Below are positions 24,841-35,611 of a stretch of DNA of 64,000 bases, piece after piece. Below the pieces are notes generated by a model. The model worked only from the letters and a program-made list of their open reading frames with translations. It made no database searches and was not told the origin of the DNA. The DNA is taken from positions 97,560,036 through 97,624,035 of the forward strand of contig CM043947.1 in the NCBI GenBank assembly GCA_014529385.2, given 5' to 3'. A program made the translations under genes and the position numbers. This DNA is from Adiantum capillus-veneris. Its lineage: Eukaryota; Streptophyta; Polypodiopsida; Polypodiales; Pteridaceae. Within the stretch, counting starts at the first letter, position 1; each line of letters starts with the position of its first letter.

Positions 24841-25138
24841 TCATATGATCATTTAACTTTAAAGTATTACATAATATATCTTATGAACATATATAAATGT
24901 AGAATTCTATTTACCACAACATGTTTATATAATATCATACAGTTAAGTCTAATTCATTTATTGTAAAAAAAATAAAACTGACAAGTTCACATTTTTTCAA
25001 AGAAAATAAATTGAGAAAAATAACAAACCAAACATCAATGTTTTTAACATCATGGACATATTTGAGATAGGACAAATAAAATAAAATGACAACAATAATA
25101 ATCTAAATATCAGTAATGTAATATCATGGGTGGCTAGC
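24841..25138. other. AT-rich spacer
   Basis: Nothing recognised. Confidence 0.5.
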
Positions 25139-27700
25139 TTAACGTGTTTCCTGTAGAATTTCTAAAATGGCCTCAGCACTTGCATCCAATGGTTCTTCAA
25201 TTTCTTCTTCCTTTGAATCCTTGGCATTGACTTTCTCTATGTTATCCACACCTGCTCACCTTCTAAGATCAAGGTCTTCTTCCACTATGGAATGGCAAAG
25301 AGATTCCAATTGCATCATTTGATCACTACTACATCCAACTAATATCCAGCTTTCTTTGTTGTTGTAGTGCCTCTTTAATCCCATAACCTAATGAGAAGAT
25401 TTCTATTACTTGATCATCTCCTTTGAGACAGATGCATTTGATTGCACGACGCACAAAAAAGGCTTTGGCCGTAGTCACAACATCATACTCGTCGTTGTTG
25501 ATGCAGAGAGTATGCATTGGCTCCAACAATGACTCTTTAGCACTAGAGTAGTTGGTGTACTGCTCTCCTTGACTGAAAAATGCCCAAACCCCAAAAATTA
25601 CTTCACAAAGAGCACATGTTTGGATGGTCTCTGATCCCATTAAGGAGATCAAAGGGAGCATTTCATACCATTTAGCGTTTTTTTGAAATTGTCTTCTCTA
25701 GGGAAGCAGCATGTTGATACTTGACTAAGCCAGCAGTTAAAAACTCTAATGGTTGATGTGCTCCACATACTCCAGCAATTACTTTACCAAATTGGGTAGC
25801 ACTCCAACCACTAGACTTCCAAATTATTTCCAACACACTTGATTGTCCATGGTAAAATGAATTGCAAACTAGAAGTGCCATTCTTTTGTGCAATGATCCA
25901 CTGCACATATCCCCTAGTGATCTCAGGAATTTGCTCTTTCTCCTTTCCTTTTCGTAGTAGGAGATTTAGCCATTGTGTACAACTCGTGAAGAGAGATTTG
26001 TAAATATCATTTGCAATGTTATAATGAGACTTACATTCATCCCATGAAGTACCTGCTATTGCTGATGGATCTATCTCTTTAAATGCCATCAGCATTTGAA
26101 GATCAAAAACCCTGGTCTGCTTTAAGTTCGTTGCACGTACAGTGAGGTTGAGCATGCACGCTTGATTTGGTTGCTTACTAAGCAGATCTTCTCATTTGTC
26201 AGCTCCTATTTTAGTAGATTGAAATAATTATCTTCTAAACCATTTAGGCATCTAAAGGTTGTTATGCTTGGTTGTTGCCCACGAGCAGTTGATGTGTAAT
26301 GCTTCTCCAAGATGTTTATCCATTGATCATAGATTTCATCATTGTACATGACCATGTGTGCTTCTTTGTTGGAAAATGATTTATGGTTGAACACAATGTT
26401 CGCCACATTTACAAAGGCCTTCAAAATAAAGAAAAGAAAATTAACTTTATTTCAAGAAATATTTGTAACAAAAAAAAGCATAGGGAAGTGGAACTTACAT
26501 CCCAAGGTGCTCGACTCGGATGACCGACAGGAACACCTGTCTTGGGTTTTGTTGGTATAGAAAATGCAAGCCATTGACTACGACCATTGGTTTTGCTGGT
26601 GTTTCATTATTGTTATTCTCTCCATGTTCTCCATTTTGGAAATTCAAACAACAACCTCTTTGGGAGCGTCTACCACTATCCTTGCAATTCTAAACTTGTA
26701 GAACTCTTTTCTCAAAGCATACTTAGTGCTGTTGTTACGCAAGAAAGCTCAAACCGCTATGATGGAATGCTGACCAGCTAGAATCTAGTAGTGGTATGTT
26801 GATAGCTTGTCTCCATGCACTTCAGCTATTTGTAAAGGCATTTTTGTAATTGGGTTATACGGAATCAGGTCTACTACGCTGGAGACTGGCCTAGAGTGCC
26901 CTCCAAATTGCTTCAAGAGATAGTTCACATACACATCTGACAATGGTCTGCATTTATAGCCATCTGGTGCAAGGTTGCATTACTCAACTGGGATCAATTG
27001 GGTAAATTGTACACCAAACTTAAAATACCGTGCAATTCCAACGTATCCATATAGCCCACTCTTAGAAGTTTTGGCAACTTCTTTATCAAGATCTTTTTCT
27101 TTGGGTTGTATAATAGAGTCTAGCATAGCTAAGGATACTAAGTCCACAACCACTACCAATGACGGGGTTTCAACTGTTAGGGTTGCAAGTCCACTAGAAT
27201 CTCTTGCTTCTTCAGTCTGTAAGGGTATAACTGAAAGATTTTCTTCGGCCACATTTCCACTATTGTCTCCAAGTTAGGGAGTCTGACTCTCCTTGAGAGT
27301 CTTAGATTGATTTGCTTTACTTGTGTCTTAATTCTTTTGCTTCTTATTCTTCTTCGTGCTGATCAATTTACATAAATAAGTCTATAAAGTTCTCACTTGG
27401 ATATAAGTCTATAAAGTTCTCACTTGGAGTGTCGTCTTGAAGCTCCACCCACCCTGCTTTCATCATTGTCACTCCGTCATAATCAACTTCACCAATTTTT
27501 GAGCAAAGGCCACAGGCTCCAACAAGTAGGAGTCTCCATTGAGTAGTTTTACTCCAAGGCATGGAGACATTTCAAGATCTGAACAATATTTCTTTATCTC
27601 CTGGACAATACCATAGTCCTTGAAGGGCAATTGCTCTTTATCTTGAAAGAACAAGTGGAATTTCTCATCACTTCCACCATTTGGGAAGTGAAAATTTTAG
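25139..27700 (-). pseudogene. Unrecognised broken gene
   Basis: A series of - strand open pieces (27654-27469, 27252-26980, then frame-shifted sequence to 26500, 26424-26206, 26155-25811, 25908-25672, 25661-25329, and a tail to the stop at 25139-25141) reads like one long gene. Visible landmarks are GGHSRPVSSVVDLIPYNP and YHY(stop)ILAGQHSIMA near 26790-26900, the second faintly like the DGQH-type block of ParB-like or DGQHR proteins. Later pieces are helical with several W and C residues, and the C-terminus is E/D-rich. A 25-bp tandem duplication near 27378-27428 repeats S-E-N-F-I-D-L. At least four frameshifts or stops were seen; some gaps could be introns. I do not know the family, and give no function. 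It lies between repeat blocks 3 and 4. Confidence 0.5.
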
Positions 27701-27819
27701 ATACCAAGAACTTGATGTTGAGCCTGTTGCATCAACTAACTTTGACTTTCTCTTCTAAGACATTTTTTGTAAAAGAATGACATATATCTAGACAAGATGG
27801 ATATCAATACATCCATATT

Positions 27820-28600
27820 GACCTAGGGCCATAGAGCCCCTCTATGTTAAACCATGTGGTCCTAGGTCCAAAGGGTGCCAACAAAATGGTTCTACAAGTG
27901 TACCTAGGCCACTCTATGGTACTGTGATCACATGTTCTCTTATGACATTAGAGGAACCTCAAAGTAGTATCCCTTGAATGGACTAAATACCCCTTTAGAG
28001 CCTCTACACAACCACTATTTGGCATCATGTGGCCTGAAGGCCATAGGGTCCCCTGCATGCTAGTAAGAACCTCTCTATGCTCTACATTGGCATTCTATGG
28101 CCCCAAGGCCACAAGGTGGCCTGAATATTTTGAAGAAACGCTTCATGAGAGTTTTCTGGCAACCTATGGCCCCGGGGCCATAGGGTGCTCTCCATGCAAG
28201 TACAAAACACTATTTTCTCTATATTGAGGAGACCTTGTGGGCTGAAGTCCATAGGGTCCCCTCTATGCTAGTAAGAACCTCTGTTTACTCTATAATGACA
28301 CCCTGTGGTCTGAAGGCCATAGGGTTCCCTCTAAGCTAGTAAGAATCTGTTTGTGCTCTATGCTCTATCGTCTATGCTCTATATTGACTTCCTATGGCCC
28401 CAAGTCCACAAGGTGCTCTCATTGTTTCCAAAAAACCCTCATTGTTTCGCTATGGCCCCAGGGCCATAGCTCTCTATGCCGGTATAAAGCACTATTTGGT
28501 CTATATTAGCACCTAAGGCCTGAAGGCCATAGGGTTGGCCTCAAGGGCCCCAAGGGTGCTCTATATGCCCTTGGGGGGATCCCTATGTGTAAAACTACCA
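27820..28600. repeat. 68-bp palindromic repeat, block 4
   Basis: Variant units with the core ATGGCCTGAAGGCCATAGGGTCCCCT and linker CTAGTAAGAACCTCT. One palindrome centre differs from block 2 (CTGAAG instead of CCTAGG). Confidence 0.85.
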
Positions 28601-28850
28601 TATCACGTGCACTCAAGACATGTTTGTAAAACCCCTTATCTGTGAATTTTGTTAGAAATATAATGCACCCTTTTCTATTTTAGTTTGTAAATTTTTTTCA
28701 AATTTGAAAAAATAATGCTCTTTTGTATATATATTTCTGTAAGTTTCAAGAACTTTAAATACCCTTCTATTGAACTCACGTGATAGGTTACATTTTTATT
28801 AGGTGACCTCCCCGGGTGTATGCCAATGAAAAATACTATTTTCTCTATAT
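28601..28850. other. AT-rich spacer
   Basis: Nothing recognised. Confidence 0.5.
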
Positions 28851-30075
28851 TGATAAGACTTTGTTGGATGAAGGCCATAGGGTCCCCTCCATGCTAGTAA
28901 GAACCTCTATTACTCTATGTTGGCACCTTGTGGCCATAAGGCCATAGGGTTTCCTATATGCTAGTGAGAAGCTCTCTATGCTCTATGCTCTATGCTCTAT
29001 GCTCTATATTGACATCCTATGGCCCCAAGGACACAAGGTGCCCTCATTGTTTCCAAAATACCCTCATTTTTTTTGGCAACCTATGTCTCCAGGGCCATAG
29101 AGTACTCTCTATGCCGGTATAAAGCACTATTTGCTCTATATTGGCACCCTAAGGCCTGAAGGCCATAGGGACCCCTCTATGTTCCACAAGGTTCCCTCTA
29201 TGTTTTCAATTTGAAGAAACCCTTCATGATGGATTTTTGACAAACAATGGCCCTAGGTCCATAGGATGCTCTATATGCCAATAAAAACACTATGTGCTCT
29301 ATATTAGCACCATGTGACTTGAAAGCCATATGGTCCCCTCTATTTTAGTAAGAGCCTCTCCATGCTCTATATTGTCACCCTTCGGCCTGAAGGCCATAGG
29401 GTCCAATCTTTGCTAGTAAGAACCGATCTATGCTCTATATTGGCACCTTATGGCCTGAAGGCCATAGGGTCCCCTGAATGCTAGTAAGAACCTCTCTATG
29501 CTCTACACATCTGATGACCCGAAGGCCACAAGTTGCCCTCTATGTTTTGAAGAAACCCTGCATGAAGGTTTTTTGGCGACCTATGGACCCAGGGCCATAG
29601 GGTGATCTCTATGCCATTGAGAAACCCTCATTGTGAGCGGACCCTGTGGCCCCAGGTAAAAAGCACTATTTGGTCTCTCTATGCTAGTAAGAACCGATCT
29701 TTGCTCTATATTGGCACCCTTTGGCCTTTAGGCCAAAGGGTCCGCTCTCTCCTAGTAAGAACCAATCTATTCTCTATATTGGCACCCAATGGCCTGAAGG
29801 GCAAATGGTCCCATGTATGCTCGTAAAAACCTCTCTATGCTCTACACATACTATGATCCCAAGGGCACAAGGTGCCTTCTATGTTTTGAAGAAACCCTGA
29901 GGGTTTTTTGGCAACCTATGGACCTAGGGCCATAGGGTGCTCTCTATGCTAGTAAAAACACTATTTGCTCTATATTGAGGAGACCTTGTGGGCTGAGGGC
30001 CGTAGGGTCCCCTCTATGCTAGTAAGAACCTCTATTTTTTCTACGTTGACACCATGTGGTCTGAAGGCCCATTAG
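28851..30075. repeat. 68-bp palindromic repeat, block 5
   Basis: The word CTCTATATTG recurs 68 bp apart (29365 and 29433). The array also contains short internal expansions of ATGCTCT (28980-29006). Core and linker are as in block 4. Confidence 0.9.
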
Positions 30076-30386
30076 GAGATTTCGGAGGTCTTTTGGAGGG
30101 CCTTTTGGAAGAGAGAGGAAAATAAGCTTCTCCAATTAGAGAAGAGCCTATGTTACGTAGAAAAATAGATTGATATTAACAAAAATATAAAAGGTGTCCC
30201 TCTCCTCATTTAATAATCTAGTGGTCCTTGAAGACGATCACTCTCTTTCATTTAATGCGAGCACCTTTTTCAGAAGGTAGATTCGGTGCATTTGATACGG
30301 CTTACGTCATCACTAGAAGTCAAAAAGTCACAAAACTATCAAGTGGTGGAAAATTTTGAAAGTTTTGATACTGTCAATGCGTCGGG
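30076..30386. other. Flank of the foldback element
   Basis: No gene and no repeat unit. It may belong to the same insertion, since the 68-bp units stop at about 30075 and resume after 30810. Confidence 0.4.
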
Positions 30387-30810
30387 AACGCCCAAATATC
30401 CTCGAAATGAATGTCCAATTGCCTTGCTCCGACATCCAAAGAGGCAAAAAATGTTAAAAACCCCTAAAAGAACATTTTACTAACGGCGCGCGAGGGGGCA
30501 TTCCAAAATTTCGGAATGCCTCCTCGCGCGCCGTTAGTAAAAAGCCAATTTTTTCCTCTTTATAGAGAGCTTTTTGAGAGGAAAATGTCAAAAAACCTCT
30601 AAAAAGGGGCTTTCTTGAAAGATAGGTATCCAAAAACCACTAAAAGGAGCTTTGTACTAACGGCGCGCAGGGGAGCATTCTAGAATTTTAGAATGCCTCC
30701 TCGCGCGCCTTAAGTACAAAGCCCATTTTTTGTGGTTTTTTGACATTTTTTGCCTCTCCGAATGTCGAAATGAGACAAATAGACATTCATTTTTAGGGTA
30801 TTTTGGCGTT
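30387..30810. mobile_element. Foldback/MITE-like element, 424 bp
   Basis: The outer ends are inverted copies: AACGCCCAAATATCCT at 30387 and its imperfect complement AGGGTATTTTGGCGTT ending at 30810. Inverted similarity continues through GAATGTC and GAGGCAAAAAATGT on both sides. Two strong GC-rich hairpins sit inside: 30475-30543 (stem ACGGCGCGCGAGG, GGCATTCC loop side) and 30651-30720 (stem GTACTAACGGCGCGC). No open frame. It interrupts the 68-bp repeat field. No clear target duplication was found, so the class is not assigned. Confidence 0.75.
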
Positions 30811-31616
30811 ATCTATGCTCTATATTGGCACCCTTTGGCCTCAAGGCCATAGGGTCCACTCTTTGCTAGTAAGAACCAATCTATGCTCTATATTGGTACC
30901 CTATGGTCCAAAGGCCATAGGGTCCCCTATATGCTAGTAAGAACCTCTCTATGCTCTACACATCCTATGACCCCAAGGGCAGAAGGTTCCCTTTATGTTT
31001 TGAAGAAACCGTTCATGAAGGTTTTTTGGAAACTAATGGACCGAGGGCCATAGGGTGCTCTCTATGCCAGTGAAAAACATTATTTGCTCTATATTGAGGA
31101 GACCTTGTGGGCTGAAGGCCATAGGGTCCCCCCTATGCTAGCAAGAACCTCTGTTTTCTCTATATTGACACCCTGTGGCCTGAAGGCCTCTATGGTAGTA
31201 AGAAGCTCTCTATGCTCTATGCTCTATGATCTATGCTCTATGCTCTATATTGAGATCCTATGGCCCCAAGGCCACAAGGAGCCCTCATTGTTTCAAAAAA
31301 ACCCTCATTGTTATGGCACCGTATGGCCACAGGTATAAAGCACTATTTTGTGTCTCTATGCTAGTAAGAACCAATCTATCCTCTCTATTGGCACCCTATG
31401 ACTTGAAGGCCATAGGGTGTCCTGTATGCTAGTAAGAAACTCTCTATTCTCTACACATCCTATGACCCCAAGGCCACAAGTTTCCCTCTATGTTTTGAAG
31501 AAACCCTTCATGAGGGTTTTTTGGCAACCTATGGACCCAGGGCCATAGGGTCCCCTCTATGCTAGTAAGAACCTATGTGTTCTCTATATTGAAACCCTCG
31601 GAAGTCCATAGGGTTC
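30811..31616. repeat. 68-bp palindromic repeat, block 6
   Basis: Same units as blocks 4 and 5. The array ends abruptly at 31616, where LTR-like sequence begins. Confidence 0.85.
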
Positions 31617-32424
31617 GCTCATAGGAGAAACTTACACAGCAAAAAACAGCAGAAAAAGAGTGAGGAATTTGGAAAAATGGACAGTGCCATCGCGTCCGGA
31701 ACGGCCCAAAACTCCAGTCTACAATGTCAAAGTGCTCAAATCGGACCTCCTATGAGCAGTTTAAGGCCAAAACAAGCTCCAAAAACACCAAAAATACACC
31801 TGCGGCTGTTCCTCCTCTCTTCTCCACGTTTTTTCTGGTCTTTTCTCTGTTTTTTCAGTTCCCACACTTAGCTTTATTACTTGGGCACCCTTGTCCTTTT
31901 AGATGACCTCAAACGGACCCTGAACATGCCAAAAACTGACCTCGCAGTGCATAGTTGTCACCTTTTTGCATCATCCGCACACCTGGCACTCAGTTTTTCC
32001 AAATAATGCATCCTGCAACCACGTGAAGTGGCCCCAAAAATTGGTCCTCATGATTAATTTTTTGCATAAGTATCACAAGAAAACACCCACGTCATGTCCG
32101 TACTTCTCCGTGTGCAAGTATTGACCCCATTTGACGTCCTGACGCCACTCGATGCCATCTGACGCACCTGCTTACCTCATGTCGTCGACCCGCGGATAGC
32201 TTCCTCAAGAAGTTTTACGCGCTACCAACTCCTCATTATTATAGAAACAACACACTGGTACTGGTGATAGTGAAAATCGCTGCACTATGTACATGCTGTC
32301 CTACCTGTACACATGTGGGCCCCACGTAACCACCTGGCTCTGGAAAATGGGCAATCCTTTATTCGATGCACCATGCATGGATATGTACATATGTGCAATT
32401 CCTTGCTCCAAAAAACTCCTGACA
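31617..32424 (-). repeat. 3' LTR (outer end missing)
   Basis: On the - strand it begins TGTCAGGAG at 32424, straight after the purine tract. Its outer end is cut by the 68-bp repeat array at 31616. Confidence 0.6.
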
Positions 32425-32430
32425 TAATTT

Positions 32431-32464
32431 GCCCACCCCCTAGCCTGCTAGAGCATTCATGCTC
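32431..32464 (-). promoter_or_regulatory. Hairpin plus polypurine tract
   Basis: On the - strand GAGCATGAATGCTC (32464-32451) is followed by TAGCAGGC and TAGGGGGTGGGC (to 32431). The palindrome is the same 14 bases as at 4840-4853. Confidence 0.65.
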
Positions 32465-32474
32465 AGCAGCAGCA

Positions 32475-34022
32475 CTAGTAGATGCTCATTCCACCTGGAT
32501 CAAAAGGCCAAAGACATATCGCCTCCTTCACAAGAAGCATCATAACACCACACCTACATTTGTCAACAATCAACCAAAATTCACCATAGGCATATCCAAC
32601 TAACACATCCGCCCTGTCTAGAGTTCCAAAAGCATAATTATTGCATGCCACATTCAACCCAACCGATAGAGACAACTCAAGTGACTCATCACCCGGCATC
32701 TTGGCTTCACCAGCCATAGCAAAAACCTGCAAATCATGCACCCAAGTAGCTAAAAGTATCGTGTGAAGGTAAAGTTGTTGATATCCAAAACACAAAAGTA
32801 CCCCCGCAGCACACATATCCCTAGCATAGGCATCAACATAGCTAAGATTGGACTCGTATATGCCAAACCCCTTCTCATCATCATAAGCATACTCATCATC
32901 ACACATCACTTTATCCCCATCATAATCATGGCTAGCACCACTATCCATAGCTTCTAGCATGGGTTCATCAGTCTCCAAGAATACAGATCCCTGCTCTTAA
33001 CCACAATCATGCTCACAAATCGGTTCAATCACTGCACATACATCAAAATATGGCTTCAACACAGGCTCCACATCCAACAAATCCACAAAATGGCTCTCAA
33101 CCTTGCCCTCTTCCCTAATTTCCAAAGATACGTGCTCATCATCAATAACCTCAACCTCACACTCACACCCAGAATCACAAGGTACACAAGTAGCCAATGC
33201 ATCCTCTTTAAGAATTTTCAATCCTATATCCAAAGCATTACTCACCTCTTTAGGCTCTTCCATAAACCTGTCAACCTGCAAGACCTCTTTATGCTTCACA
33301 ATAGACCTCGGGAAGAAACGAGAAACATCATAGGATAGGCTACTTTTCACCTGCTTAGGCTTAACTTCATCTTCCATGTCAAATCCATTTTGCACATGCA
33401 TACCTGTACTGATACCATGTTCCTCAAGACGCTTAAACTTCCATTCCTTGTGCTTTGCAATGCATACTGCATCTTCAAAAGACTCGAGCCTCTTCAACTC
33501 AACCTCGAACCGCAACCAAGGTGACAAACCATCAACAAAAAAACTTTTCTTCAATGAACAAGGGTGGGTCTCATCCTTAAGAGCAACACACCAACGAGTC
33601 CATAAATCTGTAAAACCTTGTACATAGGCATCAACACCTTGACAAGAACCTTGATTAAGAGCATTGAGCTCATTCCATACTGCATTTTCATCTTCCACAA
33701 CCTGGAAACGCTCTAAAAAAGCTTCTATGAACTTGTCAAGACTCAAACCATAAGAAGAAGCCACTGCTTCTTTAGCTTCCAAATCCATGAACCAAACACG
33801 TGCCTCATCTTTCAAAAGCAATCCAAATAGCCTCAAAATCTTCTCCTCATTACACATATTGTTGCTTATGCATGCCACCTCGACTTGCTCCAGAAAGTCT
33901 TCCGCATCTTCACCACTTCTTCCACGAAATTCCGGATAAGAGAAAGCCATGGCTACCCAAGCTACTATGCTTTGAGAACCCCTTTGAACACACATGCAAG
34001 AACCCAAGACTTCACTACCCAA
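32475..34022 (-). pseudogene. gag polyprotein with acidic tail, one stop
   Basis: A single - strand frame of 515 codons broken only by TAA at about 32998. Residues 25-200 form a gypsy-type capsid: FSYPEFRGRSGEDAEDFLEQVE, then ARVWFMDLE, FIEAFLERFQ, VQGFTDLWTRWC and CSLKKSFFVDGLSPWLRFEVEL, closing with FEDAVCIAKHKEWKFKRL. The rest is acidic and cysteine-containing without a zinc knuckle. The frame after the stop shows no domain. The ATG at 34022 lies 37 codons before the usual block; an internal ATG (SYPEF preceded by MAF) is the more likely true start. Capsid assembly is the expected role. Confidence 0.75.
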
Positions 34023-34978
34023 TCCCCAAAAACTTCAATGGATCTTAGTTTTAGATAAGGACAAACAAATGCACATCAAATGAGTTTTCATAGTTGATCA
34101 TTGGAATTACAACAGGTAAAGGACATTCCAGTATCTCTCTTAATCTTCTTGGCCCGAACATAAAGACTATGCGCTGCTGAAAAAAAATCTTCCTGGACAC
34201 ATGAACATTTATCTGGATTCTTTGAGTTAAATGAAATGGAGTGAATTGAGGGCCATTTTGATCATCCATTAAAGCCAACCATGCAGCTCCCAAGAAGGCA
34301 CACCTGACTTATCCTCTGATTTTGCCAAAATTTCAACAGCATAACAGCATAAATGGATCAAAAGACCAAGAAACCAGCCATCAAAAATTGGAAAAATTTT
34401 GACAGAGTTTCCCCAGAAGTAGAGCAGTAGGAACCCAAAATATAGACTGTATATGTATGCATAAACTGTCAACAATAGAACTCAAGCATTAAACAGGAAT
34501 CACTAATACATAGCCTATGGCGAGGTCACGAAAAGGGTGCTCCAGCTACCTGTATCACCGAAAGGATCTCCACATTTGAGAATCCCCCAACTCAATAAAA
34601 CCTCACGCTATCGACCCTCACATGAAGGCTAATGAAAATCGCGTATAATCAAGTCTCAGAAATGACTATCTTCCACACCAAGTCTCAGAAATGGCTGGGA
34701 TTGCCAAATAAAACCAAGTATGGCTCCACAAAGGCGTACAATGGCAGTTTCCAAAAGTAACGTACAGTACCAACAGACAATGCACTCAAACAAGCGCCAA
34801 CTGATGTATACCCACAACAACTGCAAGTGACACCATTGCTAGTATATCACTGTACTCCAGCTACCTGTACCTGTGTGAATCACTTGTACCTGTACCTATC
34901 CCTGTAACCTGTAACCTGTAACCTGCAATCCCGAATCTTGAAGCTTGAAGCTCAAAGCAGAAGGTACTCGAATAAGAT
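34023..34978 (-). other. Leader of the gag-only element
   Basis: About 950 bp without a recognised protein. CCTGTAACCTGTAACCTGTAACC-type short repeats occur at 34897-34925 next to the primer site. Confidence 0.5.
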
Positions 34979-34998
34979 CCTCAGTGGGGGCGCCAAAA
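34979..34998 (-). promoter_or_regulatory. Candidate primer-binding site
   Basis: Reads TTTGGCGCCCCCACTGAGGA on the - strand. The LTR ends CA at 35002 a few bases upstream. Confidence 0.65.
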
Positions 34999-35001
34999 GA
35001 A

Positions 35002-35169
35002 TGTGAGCGGGATGGAAACACACAGAACGCCTCTATAACGACCCGACACACACTCTTGGAAAGATACACACACACACTATGGGGCACCACTCGGCTTACA
35101 CAATCCATCTGGCCGAGACAGGGAACACACCTCTGGAGTGAGAGGAGAGAGACTATCCACTTTCCCACT

Positions 35170-35222
<53 letters not shown>

Positions 35223-35490
35223 AAAACTCAGATCAAAAGAGGAGAACTTCTGATAATTAGATACAAATGAGCTCGGGCCAACACCAAGGGGCAAATAGCT
35301 CACACAAAATGGGTAAAATATACCAGATACACTCACAAATTGGAGAAGAAGCTTGGCTCATAGGAGAAACTTACACAGAAAAAATAGCACAAAAAGAATG
35401 AGGAATTTGGAAAAATGGACAGCGCCATCGCGTCCGGAACGGCCCAAAACCCCAGTCTACAATGTCAAAGTGCTCAAATCCGAGCTCGGA
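35002..35490 (-). repeat. 5' LTR (outer end missing)
   Basis: On the - strand ends GCTCACA next to the primer site. Contains a CA run of 24 units (35170-35218). Similarity to the 3' LTR stops at about 35490. Confidence 0.6.
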
Positions 35491-35611
35491 TGCCAAAAAC
35501 TCGAAACGGTTGCGGTTTTGAACATAGTTTTGACTTTTCCCTAACCAAAGAACTTGAACACAGTGGACTAAGTCTACTTGAACCAAGCAAAAGCTCTTAA
35601 GCCCAGAAATC

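Larger units (their letters stand above)
31617..35490 (-). mobile_element. Gag-only LTR retrotransposon, - strand
   Basis: In - strand order: LTR sequence (35490-35002), primer-site block (34998-34979), gag (34022-32475), hairpin and purine tract (32464-32431), and LTR sequence (32424-31617). The two LTR pieces overlap over about 135 bp (31617-31755 and 35355-35490, word GCGTCCGGAACGGCCCAAAA) with few differences. Each is truncated on its outer side. There is no protease, reverse transcriptase or integrase, so movement would need proteins supplied by another element. Confidence 0.75.

Noticed and set aside
15600-31616. CRISPR-like array
   Set aside because: Units are contiguous, diverged and have no unique spacers; the sequence is eukaryotic and transposon-rich.
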